From contig CAZYEX010000137.1 in assembly GCA_964646605.1 (NCBI GenBank), forward strand, positions 1 to 64,000: a stretch of DNA of 64,000 nt. Reading direction: 5' to 3'. Numbering within the stretch: position 1 is the first letter of the stretch; each line of letters opens with the position of its first letter. This DNA is from SBAX01 sp964646605. GTDB lineage: Bacteria; Planctomycetota; Phycisphaerae; UBA1845. This document shows, piece after piece, positions 1-10,247 of the stretch. The notes below the pieces were generated by a model. It had not been told where the DNA came from, searched no databases, and worked only from the letters and a program-made list of their open reading frames with translations. Both the position numbers and the translations under genes were made by a program.

Positions 1-882
<882 letters not shown>

Positions 883-1108
883 TTTGTCTGTTCTAATCCC
901 GATCGTTAGACCGGGAGTCAGAAACGACTAAGGGCTTTCATTCGTGCGTCCATGAGAATGAAAGTCGCCGGTTCCTGGCGGAACCGACTTGTTCTTCGCT
1001 CCCCGCGTCGCCCGAAGGCGGGCACGGTTCGCTTGTAGGCTCGACCTCTCCACTAGGGACGCGAAGAGACCGCACCTCACATTCTCACGACGACAAACCT
1101 GTTCACTT

Positions 1109-1120
1109 GTCAAAGAGCCG
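1109..1120 (-). promoter_or_regulatory. boxA antitermination element in rRNA leader
   Basis: Read on the minus strand the site is GGCTCTTTGACA, followed by AGTGAACAGG. This closely matches the rRNA boxA consensus (TGCTCTTTAACA) that recruits NusB/NusE. It sits between the predicted promoter and the 16S 5' end, about 225 nt before the mature RNA, as expected for an rrn leader. Confidence 0.7.
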
Positions 1121-1152
1121 TCCCACCGTCGAAGTCCGACGGCGAGCACCGC

Positions 1153-1180
1153 ATGGTACCGACGCCGTTTCCCCTGTCAA
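1153..1180 (-). promoter_or_regulatory. Predicted sigma-70 promoter of the rRNA operon
   Basis: On the minus strand a perfect -35 TTGACA (1175-1180) is followed by a 16-bp spacer and TACCAT (1153-1158, 4/6 of TATAAT). Upstream of the -35, 1181-1199 reads CCTGGAAAAGTATTCATAG, an AT-richer stretch that could serve as an UP element. Transcription would start near 1146, giving a leader of about 265 nt that contains boxA. From 1200 to 1677 I see no gene and no other convincing signal. Confidence 0.55.
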
Positions 1181-1677
1181 CTATGAATACTTTTCCAGGA
1201 CGTGGCTGCCAATAGCCGCCATTCGCGTAAAAATTACAGTGACGGTTGCGTTTTCTTCCGCTTATCGTCTCCTAGGCACGTCCTAGCCTGTCCCGAAAGA
1301 GTGGATCGCAGTCTTCGGGTCGTGGACCGGACGTTCGAGCCCGACGAATGGGGGTGAGCTACGGACGGTTTCGTTCCTGCGAGCCTTCACGCTCGCGGGC
1401 TCGATCCGCGAGTGACGTGGCATTGGCACGAAGGAACTCGACGACCGGCGGAAAATCGTCGGCGATGGAGGCGTAGCGATGGCGATGGTTGCTCGCCAAA
1501 GGAAAGGTGAGGGGGCGATCCTATACCGAGTATCAGACCGGACGAGGAACATGGGGATAACCTCCTTTAGGCTCGCCTGTGAATGGGGAAGTATACTCCG
1601 CGGGCAGCGAACGGCCAATGGGCGGCGCGTGCGGCACATTGATGGGCGGAGACGCGGGAGGTCGGTCGGCGGACGCG

Positions 1678-3180
1678 ATGGACTTACAAAAAGACATGGG
1701 TCGCGGCGCGTGGCCGAGATCGACGGGTGTAGCCGCTTTGTTGATCCTCGTGGTCACCGCCGGGAGTTTCTTTCGCCTTTACGGTTTGGGCTCGCGGTCG
1801 CTGTGGGCGGATGAGTTCTGTACGTGGCACGTCTCGCGGATGCCGCCGGGGGAAAGTCTTCGCTGGGGACCCGAGCTGACCAAACCGCCGCTGTATCAAT
1901 TTTGTCTGCGCGCTCTTACGCGCGAAGCCAGGCCGGCGGAGTGGATGCTGCGCTTCCCGGCCTTCGTCGCCGGCGTGTTGACGGTCCTGGCCGCATTCTT
2001 GCTGGCGAGATTGGCCGGGAGTCCGTGGACGGCGCTTTGCGCGAGCGCTCTGGTCGCCTGCCACGCGATGCAAATCCGGTACAGCCAGGACGCCCGACCC
2101 TATGCCTTCCTGGTGTTGGGGGCGACGCTCTCGACGGTGCTGTGGCATCGCGTTGTCACCCGGGGGACTCGCGGCGCCGGGATCGGATATGTCCTCGTCA
2201 CGGCACTGAGTTTTTATGCCCATTATCTCACGCTGTTGGTGATCCTCTCTCACCTCCTGTGGTGGTGCATGGTCGCGGGGTCGGGGCGCAGACGGAACAT
2301 CGAGCGGCGTCCGTTGGGCGTGCTCGTTGCGACCGCTGGTTTGTGCGCACCGATGGTGTGGCACTACCTGACGTTTCGGACCTCGGTTTTCCAGGGCCTG
2401 GCGTGGATCCGTCCGCCGACCTGGGTCGGCGCCCTGGAGGTGCTGGGGCAAATCACGTTCGGACCCCTTTGGGTCGTCGGTGTACTGGCGCCGGCGTTGG
2501 CGGCCTGGGGTTTTCGTGCCCTACGCGCACCGCAGCGTCCGACAGAACGAGCAGAGTGGGCGGAATGCGCCCACCCAACCACCCTGCTGGTTGCATGGTT
2601 GACGTGCAGTTGGTTCGGGTTGTTGCTGATTTCGTGGATCGCCCATCCAGCCATGGTGGCTCGATACGCGCTGCCGGCGGGGATCGCGGGCATTGTATTG
2701 CCGGTCCTCGTGGCCGAGCGCGTGCATCGGGGGCTGCCCGTGGTGCTGGCGATCCTGTTCGTGGGCGTGGGGCTTCGAGATTGGTCAGCGCAGTCCTTGG
2801 AAGTCGATCCGGGGTTCCGTGAGCTGTCGGCCTATCTTGCGGCGACAGTCGATCCGCAGCGCGAACTCATCGTCCTCACCATCGACGGCCAGACGCATCC
2901 CGACTGGGACGACGCCGAACGCTTACCGTTTCAGTACTATCCGGTGAAGGAGTACCCGATCCACGAACTCCACCTCGCGCCGGACGGGGTTACGGTGGAA
3001 AACGACATCCTTCGCGATCCGCGAGCCATGTACTTGGTCGTCCTGTGGACTGACCCATTCGCTATCCTCGAGAGAGCCGGCCGCCACGCAGAACTCATCC
3101 AGGCCGAAGGACGTTCATTCAAGCAGTTGCTGTTCTCCCCGTATCGCCTGGTCCGCGTCGCGGCGAAGAACGCCCCGTAA
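1678..3180 (+). CDS. GT-C family membrane glycosyltransferase (PMT_2/ArnT-like)
   Basis: An integral membrane protein of about 500 residues of the dolichyl-phosphate-mannose-mannosyltransferase-like (glycosyltransferase 39) superfamily. These enzymes transfer sugars from lipid-linked donors on the outer face of the cytoplasmic membrane. The N-terminus has one hydrophobic helix followed by the acidic loop SRSLWADEF, which is the usual first-loop Asp/Glu pair of this fold. About ten further hydrophobic segments follow, then a soluble C-terminal domain of about 130 residues. The frame is open from 1579, but I chose the ATG at 1678 because it puts a short basic stretch just before the first helix; ATGs at 1639 and 1696 are alternatives and no Shine-Dalgarno site decides between them. 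The substrate is unknown. The gene stands alone, ending in a terminator-like hairpin at 3327-3345. Confidence 0.8.
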   Translation: MDLQKDMGRGAWPRSTGVAALLILVVTAGSFFRLYGLGSRSLWADEFCTWHVSRMPPGESLRWGPELTKPPLYQFCLRALTREARPAEWMLRFPAFVAGVLTVLAAFLLARLAGSPWTALCASALVACHAMQIRYSQDARPYAFLVLGATLSTVLWHRVVTRGTRGAGIGYVLVTALSFYAHYLTLLVILSHLLWWCMVAGSGRRRNIERRPLGVLVATAGLCAPMVWHYLTFRTSVFQGLAWIRPPTWVGALEVLGQITFGPLWVVGVLAPALAAWGFRALRAPQRPTERAEWAECAHPTTLLVAWLTCSWFGLLLISWIAHPAMVARYALPAGIAGIVLPVLVAERVHRGLPVVLAILFVGVGLRDWSAQSLEVDPGFRELSAYLAATVDPQRELIVLTIDGQTHPDWDDAERLPFQYYPVKEYPIHELHLAPDGVTVENDILRDPRAMYLVVLWTDPFAILERAGRHAELIQAEGRSFKQLLFSPYRLVRVAAKNAP

Positions 3181-3249
3181 GGCAGCGCCGCAAAGCGACG
3201 CACTCGACGCCCCACACCTGCGTTCCGTCGTGGCGGAGCGGGTGACGCG

Positions 3250-3310
3250 ATGGGTTCGATTTCCGGAAAAACGGCCAAATCACGCACGAACGAAGCCATA
3301 TCGAACCCAT
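3250..3310. repeat. Inverted repeat with perfect 11-bp arms
   Basis: ATGGGTTCGAT (3250-3260) and ATCGAACCCAT (3300-3310) are perfect inverted copies separated by 39 nt, in the gap after the glycosyltransferase. It could be a transcript-end structure or a protein-binding dyad. The remaining gap (3346-3736) holds a GGACCG/CGGTCC mini-hairpin near 3471 and nothing else I recognise. Confidence 0.6.
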
Positions 3311-3326
3311 GAAACCGCGTTTTTGA

Positions 3327-3345
3327 CCCGGCCAGCGGGGTTTTT
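3327..3345 (+). terminator. Rho-independent terminator candidate after the glycosyltransferase
   Basis: A short GC stem (CCCG-GCCAG-CGGG, 3327-3339) is followed by G and five T residues (3341-3345), about 150 nt after the stop codon of the glycosyltransferase gene. The stem is only 4 bp, so efficiency is doubtful. Confidence 0.4.
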
Positions 3346-3736
3346 GGGTTCGTTTTGGTGAATTCATTTTTCGTTTCTTGGTCCCGCACCGCGGTCACTC
3401 TCACATTCGCGGCCTCGCGCCGTCATCACCTTAAAGAACTTGCGGGGTGATCGGCGGCGGGGCGGGTTGGGACCGATCAAAGCGGTCCATGCCCTTCGAT
3501 CCTACGCCTGTGGCGGCCTTTTTTTGGCTTGTATTGTCGATGGAAACCCGTGAGAATGCAGGGCGATCGGCGTGGGGTTGGAGCGGCCGCCGCATCCCGA
3601 ACCAGATGCGAACCGCTCCTACGAACTCCGCAAGTTGGCGAGCTGCGTACCCGGGCAACCCGCTAACCGTTCGTCAGGGGCCCGGACCGAAAGATTCCGC
3701 GGGGGTCCTGAGTCGTGCGGGTTGAGGGGGGCGACG

Positions 3737-6700
3737 ATGCCGCGCCATCGGGTGCGATTTGCTTTGCGTTTCCTTGCGGGAACGGTGGGTCTGGGAATCG
3801 TCGGATCCACCCTAGGCGGCGCCTTTCCACCCCCGACGCGGGACGGGGACCATTCCGAACCCGCCGAAAAACCGGGGCGAGGATTCGACCTGCCGAAATC
3901 GGATCTCGATCCATCGCCCGCGCCGAAGGACATGCCCGGCCTGGAGCGCCCGGACGCGGTGAATCGATCCGAGTTGATTCCGGCGGCAGCGGCCGGTCCC
4001 TGCGACATTTCCTGCGACGGCGCCGCCGTTCCGGAAGGCGAGTCTGACTGCGGCGCCGCAAGCGACGGGGGCGATGGCACCGATCTCGTGAACGGTGGAT
4101 GTTCTTTCTCTCCCAACCGGTTTTCATCGTTGAGCTGTGGCGGCACGTACTGCGGTACCGTCGGCGCGGAGGGTGGTTTCCGGGACGAGGACTGGTATCT
4201 CTTCACGCTTACCGCGGAAACGGGCGTGGTCGCTACGCTTCGCGCCGAGTTCAGCGGGGAGTTTCGGCTGCTCCCCATCGGCATAGGTCCGGCGGCGTGT
4301 AACTTCCTTGATGCTATCGCGTTGGTGCATATCGTACCGTGCATGGACACAGTCCTGTCGACGTGTCTGCCGGCTGGGAGATACGCGCTCGTCGTCGTCC
4401 CCGACGTGTTCTCCGGTCTCGGGTGCGGAGCGGAATACAATCTTCACCTTGCCTGCGACACGGCGGATCCGGCCAGTTTCTGTCGAGGGGCCTGCGTGAA
4501 CACAACCAGTTGCCTTTGCGACGAGGCTACCTTGCAAACCGATTGCGCGGCTGCCGACGAAGCGTTTTACGTCGCCACGACTTGCTGCGATCTAGGGTGC
4601 GTGCCGCCCGGCCAGACCTACGCCTCACTCAATATGCCGCTTCTCAGTCGCGTGCCCCTCGACCAATTCCCGAGCAACTCGTCGTCGGCCAACGACGTGT
4701 GGGGCTTCACGTCCCCGCGCGGTCGCAAGTACGCGGTCATCGGACTCACCGAGGGTACCGGCTTTGTGGACATTACCTACCCTCGAAGCCCCGAGGTGGT
4801 GGCGGAGATTCCTGATACGAGCCTGAATCAGAGCGACATGCGGGTCTACTGGCCCTACGCCTACAACGTGCAGGAAGGCGCGAGCGGGGGCGGGATGCAG
4901 ATCATGGACCTTTCGCAAATTGACCCGCCAACCCGGACGGTGACGCTCGCCGGCGTCTTCACGGAGCTGGGGCTCCAGAGCTCTCACACCCTGGCGATGG
5001 ATCTCGACAGTGGGTTCCTGTACCTGAACGGATCGAACCTCAACAGCGGGGCCTTGGTGGCCGTGGACTTGGGCGACCCCGCCAACCCCCAAATCGCAGG
5101 GCAGGCATTGGACCCGATACGCGTACACGACTCGCAAGTCGTTACGTACGGCAGCGGGCCCTACTCCGGACGCCAGATCGCATTTTGTTGCGACGGAGGA
5201 GCCGGTTTGCGGATTCTCGACGTCACGGATAAGTCCAACATGTTCGAGCTATCGGCGCTCGGGTATCCCACCCTAGGGTTCACCCACCAAGGATGGCTCA
5301 CGGAGGATCGGCGATACTTCGTCGTCAACGATGAGTCCGACGAGTTCCTGTTTCAGGTGGTTAATACCACCACGTATATCGTCGATGTGCAGGATCTGCT
5401 GGCCCCGTTTCTCGCGGCCGTTTATGCGCACCCGACCGGCTGCTGGATCGACCACGATTTGATGACCCGAGGCGACCGTGTATACCAGGCTCAGTACACG
5501 GCGGGGATGCGTGTGCTGGACATCAGCGACCCGCTGGCGCCCGTCGAGACGGCCTACTTCGACAGCTATCCGGAGGATAATTCGCCAAACTTTTCCGGCA
5601 TGTGGGGATCGTACAGCGACTATCCCACCCGACTCGTCGTGGGGTCGGACATGGAACGCGGATTGTTCGTGCTTTGCGATGAACCCGAAAAGCCCTTGGC
5701 GAGTTTCACGATCGGAGGCAATCCCGGTCCGGTGGGTCTGTCGATCACCTTCGACGCCGCGAGCTCGACCCATTGTACGCCGACGCGGTCGGTGGTCGGG
5801 TATGAGTGGGATTTTGATTACGACGGCACGACCTTGGACGTCGAGGGTACGGGGCTGGTCGTGAATCACGCGTACCCGCAAGTGGGAAGCTACGTAATCG
5901 CCCTCCGCGTGACGGACGATGATGCCCCGCCGCATACGGAAATCTCGGCGCTGCCGCTGCGTGTTGTAGCAGACTGCCAACCGTCGTCGCCGGTTTTCGG
6001 CCCCGAGGGTGGCGCAACGCGGATGCTGACCATGGCGATCGGCCCTCCCAACTGCACCATCGCCATGCCCGGCGGCGGGGAGGCGATCCAGATCACCATG
6101 CTCGATTTGCAGAACCCGATTCCGCCCAACGCTCCGCAGTATCCGCCGCCGGATTTCTCGACCTACGAGGCCGGGACGTGTACGGCCGTCGGCGAGAGCG
6201 GCGGCTGCGCGCGGTGGGTCGGTCCGCCGATTACGGCGTTGGAATCACAGGACAGTCCCGGCGCGGGCAACTTCCGCGGGGCGCGGCTGCAATGTACGGC
6301 CTACTACCACGACTGGGCGAGCGAGAACCTGATCCACGTCACCGGAGGGGAAATCGCCCCCAGCTCCAGCTACGGCGTGAAGGTCTACGGTTCAAGCTGC
6401 AAGGGCAGCGAGCCGGGGTGCGGTGCGGTGTCACAATCTGTCACTATGGCCACCCATCGGGCGGGCGACGTAGCCTCTCCGTACAACCCGCCCTCGCCGA
6501 CGCAGCAGCCGGACGGGCTGGACGTCAGCCAGATCGTGGCCAAGTTCAAGAACCTGCCCGGAGCGCCCAAGAAGGCCAACGTGCAGGTGCAGCCCAACCT
6601 TCCCGGATTGAACTCGGACATCGACGCCATCGACATCGTCATCGTGGTGGACAACTTCAAGGGCTTCGCGTATTCGTTCAGCGGCCCATGCGTCTGCCCC

Positions 6701-6883
6701 TCGACAGTGACCTGCAACGTCACGCCGTGCGCAAACCCCACGCCCTGCGGCAACGGTACGTGCGTGAAGACGTGTGCTGGTGGGACGAACGATACCTTGC
6801 CCTGCATCAACAACAGCCACTGCCCGGGCGGTTCGTGCGGGGCGGGTTTCTGCCGCGATCGATGCGGGCGCTGCACGCCCTGA
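3737..6883 (+). CDS. Secreted choice-of-anchor B / PKD protein with dockerin-like C-terminus
   Basis: A secreted protein of about 1048 residues. The start at 3737 is chosen because GAGGGGGG precedes it by 5 nt and it opens a signal peptide (basic MPRHRVRF, hydrophobic core, then a small-residue cleavage region). A Cys-rich N-terminal domain is followed by a roughly 350-residue region of LVIVD-type blades typical of choice-of-anchor B proteins (motifs such as VDITYPRSPEVVAEI, LRILDVTDKSN, MRVLDISDPLAPVETAYF). Next comes a PKD domain (about 670-760, WDFDYDGT), then a β-rich segment and two dockerin-like helices (PDGLDVSQIVAKFKN and DAIDIVIVVDNFKG). It ends in a Cys-rich tail. The last ~210 residues before the tail are related to the C-terminus of the protease at 14328-16925. 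The role is probably cell-surface or extracellular; the ligand is unknown. Confidence 0.8.
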   Translation: MPRHRVRFALRFLAGTVGLGIVGSTLGGAFPPPTRDGDHSEPAEKPGRGFDLPKSDLDPSPAPKDMPGLERPDAVNRSELIPAAAAGPCDISCDGAAVPEGESDCGAASDGGDGTDLVNGGCSFSPNRFSSLSCGGTYCGTVGAEGGFRDEDWYLFTLTAETGVVATLRAEFSGEFRLLPIGIGPAACNFLDAIALVHIVPCMDTVLSTCLPAGRYALVVVPDVFSGLGCGAEYNLHLACDTADPASFCRGACVNTTSCLCDEATLQTDCAAADEAFYVATTCCDLGCVPPGQTYASLNMPLLSRVPLDQFPSNSSSANDVWGFTSPRGRKYAVIGLTEGTGFVDITYPRSPEVVAEIPDTSLNQSDMRVYWPYAYNVQEGASGGGMQIMDLSQIDPPTRTVTLAGVFTELGLQSSHTLAMDLDSGFLYLNGSNLNSGALVAVDLGDPANPQIAGQALDPIRVHDSQVVTYGSGPYSGRQIAFCCDGGAGLRILDVTDKSNMFELSALGYPTLGFTHQGWLTEDRRYFVVNDESDEFLFQVVNTTTYIVDVQDLLAPFLAAVYAHPTGCWIDHDLMTRGDRVYQAQYTAGMRVLDISDPLAPVETAYFDSYPEDNSPNFSGMWGSYSDYPTRLVVGSDMERGLFVLCDEPEKPLASFTIGGNPGPVGLSITFDAASSTHCTPTRSVVGYEWDFDYDGTTLDVEGTGLVVNHAYPQVGSYVIALRVTDDDAPPHTEISALPLRVVADCQPSSPVFGPEGGATRMLTMAIGPPNCTIAMPGGGEAIQITMLDLQNPIPPNAPQYPPPDFSTYEAGTCTAVGESGGCARWVGPPITALESQDSPGAGNFRGARLQCTAYYHDWASENLIHVTGGEIAPSSSYGVKVYGSSCKGSEPGCGAVSQSVTMATHRAGDVASPYNPPSPTQQPDGLDVSQIVAKFKNLPGAPKKANVQVQPNLPGLNSDIDAIDIVIVVDNFKGFAYSFSGPCVCPSTVTCNVTPCANPTPCGNGTCVKTCAGGTNDTLPCINNSHCPGGSCGAGFCRDRCGRCTP

Positions 6884-6892
6884 CCGGGAACC

Positions 6893-6912
6893 CCCCCTCG
6901 TGAACGAGGGGG
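6893..6912 (+). terminator. Hairpin just after the anchor-B gene, no T tract
   Basis: CCCCCTCG-TGAA-CGAGGGGG is a perfect 8-bp stem beginning 9 nt after the stop codon. The position fits a transcript end, but no run of T follows, so it may only protect the 3' end of the mRNA. Confidence 0.5.
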
Positions 6913-6948
6913 CTCGGATAGCGCGCGGGCGGCGGCGCTTAGGGACTT

Positions 6949-6991
6949 GGCCCGCTCGCTTGCCCTTGACGCTTCGCGTAAAGGGCGGGCC
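6949..6991. repeat. Nested palindrome in the gap before the cytochromes
   Basis: Outer arms GGCCC/GGGCC and inner arms GCCCTT/AAGGGC form an interrupted hairpin. A further CGGACC/GGTCCG dyad lies just downstream (about 6996-7010). This has the look of an extragenic palindromic element. The rest of the 520-nt gap to 7403 shows no gene I can support. Confidence 0.4.
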
Positions 6992-7403
6992 GGAGCGGAC
7001 CGAGGTCCGTGGCGAGCGCGGGTGAATTGCAATGTCGCCATCGAGGCTCATTCCCACTTTTGGGAAACGCGGGCAACGGGGCGCGGCCGATCGCCCGCGA
7101 ATCCACCCCGAGTGACACCCAGGTTGCAACCTGGCGATGATCCCGCCGCGTCCGCAAGGAGCCCTGCGGAGAATCACCCTCGACCGTGGGCATTTCGCGC
7201 GTCACTCGTGTTATCAGGGTGGCTATGAATTCGGTTCGAGGGTATATCGGTCGAGGCGTGTCGGCGAGGGACGGGTCGGGTATACCGGTATTCCTTGAAA
7301 ATGGCCGAAGAATGAACGTCGGCAATGGGCGCGGAAATCTGACCGCGTCGCCGCACCGTTCGGGTTGGACGTAGAGGTTGCAGTCGCGAAAGGGTTGCTC
7401 ATC

Positions 7404-8768
7404 ATGGCGTCAAAGAGACGATGGGACCGGCGGGGGAGAACGGTCGCGGTTTTGGCGGGAACGTTGGCCCTTGCGATGGGTTCCACGATAAGTTGCGCCC
7501 CAGGGTTGACTCCCCCCGACGGCGACGGGGACGGAGATCGGATTTACAACAACACCACCGACGCGACCAACAAGAGCGCGACCTACATCGGGGCCGACGC
7601 CTGCCGCGCCTGCCATTCGGGCATCAATCAGATGCACGCGATCCACGGCCACGGGCACAAACTGACTCGCGTGCAGGGCGCTCCGCCGGAATTCCCCGAG
7701 GAGGGCACGCGCGCCGGCGTCCCCAACCCGCCGGAAGGGTTCGAATGGAGCGACATCTCCTACGTCATCGGCGGCTATACGCGAAAGGCGCGCTTCATCG
7801 ACAACGAGGGTTTCATTCTCACCACCGGGGTGGAGGGTGTGAGCACCCAGTGGAATCTGGTCTTCGCCCCCAACGGCACGCAGCCGGGCTTCGTCCCCTA
7901 TGAACCCGAAGCCGAAACGCCCAAGCCCTACGCCTTCTCCTGCTTCGAGTGCCATACCACGGGTCCCCTCGCGCAGGATGAGGACTTCCCGGTGTTCCAG
8001 GAGAACCGCCCCGGTTTCATCGGCACCTGGGAGGAAGCGGGGGTGCAATGTGAGGCCTGCCACGGACCAGGCTCGCACCACATTCCCGATCCGGCAGCAC
8101 GCGATATTTTCGTTGACCTCTTGGCGTCGGCCTGCGGGCGATGCCACACCCGCGGCGATGATCCCAACATCATCATTGCCAAGGGCGGGTACATCCAACA
8201 CCACGAACAGTGGCCGGAGTTGCTGGCCAGCGGCGGACACGCCCAGTTGAACTGCATCAGTTGTCACGAACCCCATCGCTCGGCCAACTACGATCGCGCC
8301 GGAGCCATCCGCAACGAGTGCGGCGTCTGCCACACCGATCACAACCTGGCCTTGCACGAGGGAAAAACCTTCACCCGCGGCGACTACAGCGAGACGGTCG
8401 CCTGCGCGAGCTGTCACATGCCCTACGCCACCAAGAGCGCTGCGGCCGCCTCCGCGGACGTCGTCGGCACGGCGGGGCGCATGGGGGATACGAAGACGCA
8501 CATCTTCCGTATCAACACCGAAAGCGCGGAGTATTCGCAGATGTTCACGGAAGACGGAAGCGCGGTGGTGAAGGACAATGCCGGTCGCGCCGCGGTCAGC
8601 CTCGATTTTGTGTGCCTGCGTTGCCACAACGACGTCGGCAGCGCTCCAGGGTTTACGTCGTCGGCCGTCCTTTCGGACGTGGCCGCGAACATGCACAACA
8701 AGGATCTATCCGGGGTCGCCAAACCCTTCGGTCCCATGAAAGCGACGGTTGCGGCGCAACCCCGTTAG
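7404..8768 (+). CDS. Octaheme c-type cytochrome lipoprotein/exported protein
   Basis: An exported multiheme electron carrier of 454 residues. It has eight CxxCH heme-attachment motifs in order (CRACH, CFECH, CEACH, CGRCH, CISCH, CGVCH, CASCH, CLRCH). Many extra His residues (HAIHGHGH, HHEQW) are candidate distal ligands. The N-terminus is a signal peptide ending in STISC, a weak lipobox, followed by an Asp/Gly-rich linker that looks like a tether. The start at 7404 has AAAGGG upstream and gives this signal peptide. It resembles cytochrome c554/DmsE-type multiheme proteins acting in periplasmic electron transfer; no oxidoreductase active site is evident, so a catalytic role is unproven. The second cytochrome gene follows 72 nt downstream on the same strand, so the two are probably co-transcribed and work together. 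Confidence 0.85.
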   Translation: MASKRRWDRRGRTVAVLAGTLALAMGSTISCAPGLTPPDGDGDGDRIYNNTTDATNKSATYIGADACRACHSGINQMHAIHGHGHKLTRVQGAPPEFPEEGTRAGVPNPPEGFEWSDISYVIGGYTRKARFIDNEGFILTTGVEGVSTQWNLVFAPNGTQPGFVPYEPEAETPKPYAFSCFECHTTGPLAQDEDFPVFQENRPGFIGTWEEAGVQCEACHGPGSHHIPDPAARDIFVDLLASACGRCHTRGDDPNIIIAKGGYIQHHEQWPELLASGGHAQLNCISCHEPHRSANYDRAGAIRNECGVCHTDHNLALHEGKTFTRGDYSETVACASCHMPYATKSAAAASADVVGTAGRMGDTKTHIFRINTESAEYSQMFTEDGSAVVKDNAGRAAVSLDFVCLRCHNDVGSAPGFTSSAVLSDVAANMHNKDLSGVAKPFGPMKATVAAQPR

Positions 8769-8840
8769 GAAGTGACGTTTTAGGTTTGCAGCAGTGTGTT
8801 TCGTTCCGCCGACGCGGCGGGATCTCAAAAGGAGCCGGTC

Positions 8841-10238
8841 GTGAGAGCCAATGTCGGATTCAGTGGTTGGATGCGTTTCGGGTATAGCGCCGCGTTGTTG
8901 AGTTGCTGTCTGTTCTGGCTGGTCGGTTGCCCGCAGGCTGCCCCGCCGGTCGACGACGGCGACGGAGACGGGGGAGACACGACGGGGAAGGCCTTCGTCG
9001 GCGCCGACACCTGCCAACTGTGCCATCCGGGTCAACACGACGACTGGTCGCAGACCCTCCATCAAGGGGCCCTTGAGACCCTTGAAGCGATCGGACAGGG
9101 CACGAACTCCGATTGTCTCGGCTGTCACACGGTCGGATTCGGACAGACCGACGGCTTCGTGGATCGCAACACGTCCCCGAAACTCGTCGGCGTGCAGTGC
9201 GAAAATTGCCACGGCGCCGGCGGCGAACACGTCCGCGATCCGTTGAACGATCAATTGAAGCCTAGGGCGGGGATTTCTGCCGATGTCTGCGGTGCCTGCC
9301 ACCAAGGCGCTCAACATCCCAACTTCGAACAGTGGTCCGAAGCTCGTCACAGTCAGATCAACGAGACCGTCACCGCCGATCTGCTGGAGGGCGGTTCCTT
9401 CGTCAACAACTGCGGAGCCTGCCACTCCGGCGACGTGTTCTATAGCGTGACGGTCAAAGGTGAGACCGTCGCCGAGGACGCCTTCACGGAACTCACCGGC
9501 GAAGACCTGACCCCGATCACCTGCGTGATCTGCCATAATCCGCACGCTCGCACGGGTCTCGCCGCCGCTCCGGAGGCCGGGCGCGACTATCAACTGCGCT
9601 TCCGTCAGGCGGTCAGCCCCACGCCCTCCAATGCCCTTGAGGACGTCACCAATCCGCAGCGTTTCAACCTTTGCGGCCAGTGTCACCACGACCGCGGGCG
9701 AACCTGGGAAGCGACCGCCCGTCCGACGCATCCCAGCAACCAGAGCAACGTCTACGTAGGCGAAATGCCGGTGTCCGACCTCGAAACCCAGCAGCCGTTG
9801 GTGCTCAACCGCGTCTCGGTCCACTCCTTCGCCACCGAGCAGTGCTCGACCTGCCACATGTATCGCCAGGACTTCCAGAGCGAGGTCGCCCCGGCCATCA
9901 GCGGGCATAACTTCACGGTCAACAACGCCGGCTGTGCGACATCCGGTTGTCACCCGTCCACCGACGCCGCCATTGCCGCTCAGGCGACCTTGCAGGCCGA
10001 GGTGCAAACACGACTGGACGGAATTGCTGCCGCACTCGGCGACCCCGCGACGTGGGAATACACCGCCAGCGGCGGCCCGGACGAAGCGGGCCAAGCCGCC
10101 CTCTCCGACCGCGTCAAACAAACCCGTTTCCTCTACTACTACTCTCTCAGCGACCGCAGCCTGGGAGTCCACAACCCCGATTACGTCCGGTCCATGCTCG
10201 AAAAGGCGGAAGAACTGCTGGACGAGGGCGCGGAGTAG
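8841..10238 (+). CDS. Multiheme c-type cytochrome lipoprotein (8 CxxCH + 1 CX4CH)
   Basis: A 465-residue exported cytochrome. The GTG start at 8841 is supported by AAAGGAG 7 nt upstream and gives a signal peptide ending in a good lipobox (LVGC), then an Asp/Gly-rich linker like that of the preceding cytochrome. Heme motifs are CQLCH, CLGCH, CENCH, CGACH, CGACH, CVICH, CGQCH and CSTCH, plus a ninth, variant CATSGCH (CX4CH). The C-terminus contains GVHNPDYVRSMLEKA, the helical motif often seen after the last heme in cytochrome c554- and nitrite-reductase-related multihaem proteins. It probably passes electrons with its neighbour at 7404-8768 in the periplasm or on the outer surface. The terminal donor and acceptor are not encoded nearby. 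Confidence 0.85.
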   Translation: MRANVGFSGWMRFGYSAALLSCCLFWLVGCPQAAPPVDDGDGDGGDTTGKAFVGADTCQLCHPGQHDDWSQTLHQGALETLEAIGQGTNSDCLGCHTVGFGQTDGFVDRNTSPKLVGVQCENCHGAGGEHVRDPLNDQLKPRAGISADVCGACHQGAQHPNFEQWSEARHSQINETVTADLLEGGSFVNNCGACHSGDVFYSVTVKGETVAEDAFTELTGEDLTPITCVICHNPHARTGLAAAPEAGRDYQLRFRQAVSPTPSNALEDVTNPQRFNLCGQCHHDRGRTWEATARPTHPSNQSNVYVGEMPVSDLETQQPLVLNRVSVHSFATEQCSTCHMYRQDFQSEVAPAISGHNFTVNNAGCATSGCHPSTDAAIAAQATLQAEVQTRLDGIAAALGDPATWEYTASGGPDEAGQAALSDRVKQTRFLYYYSLSDRSLGVHNPDYVRSMLEKAEELLDEGAE

Positions 10239-10247
10239 CGACGCCGG

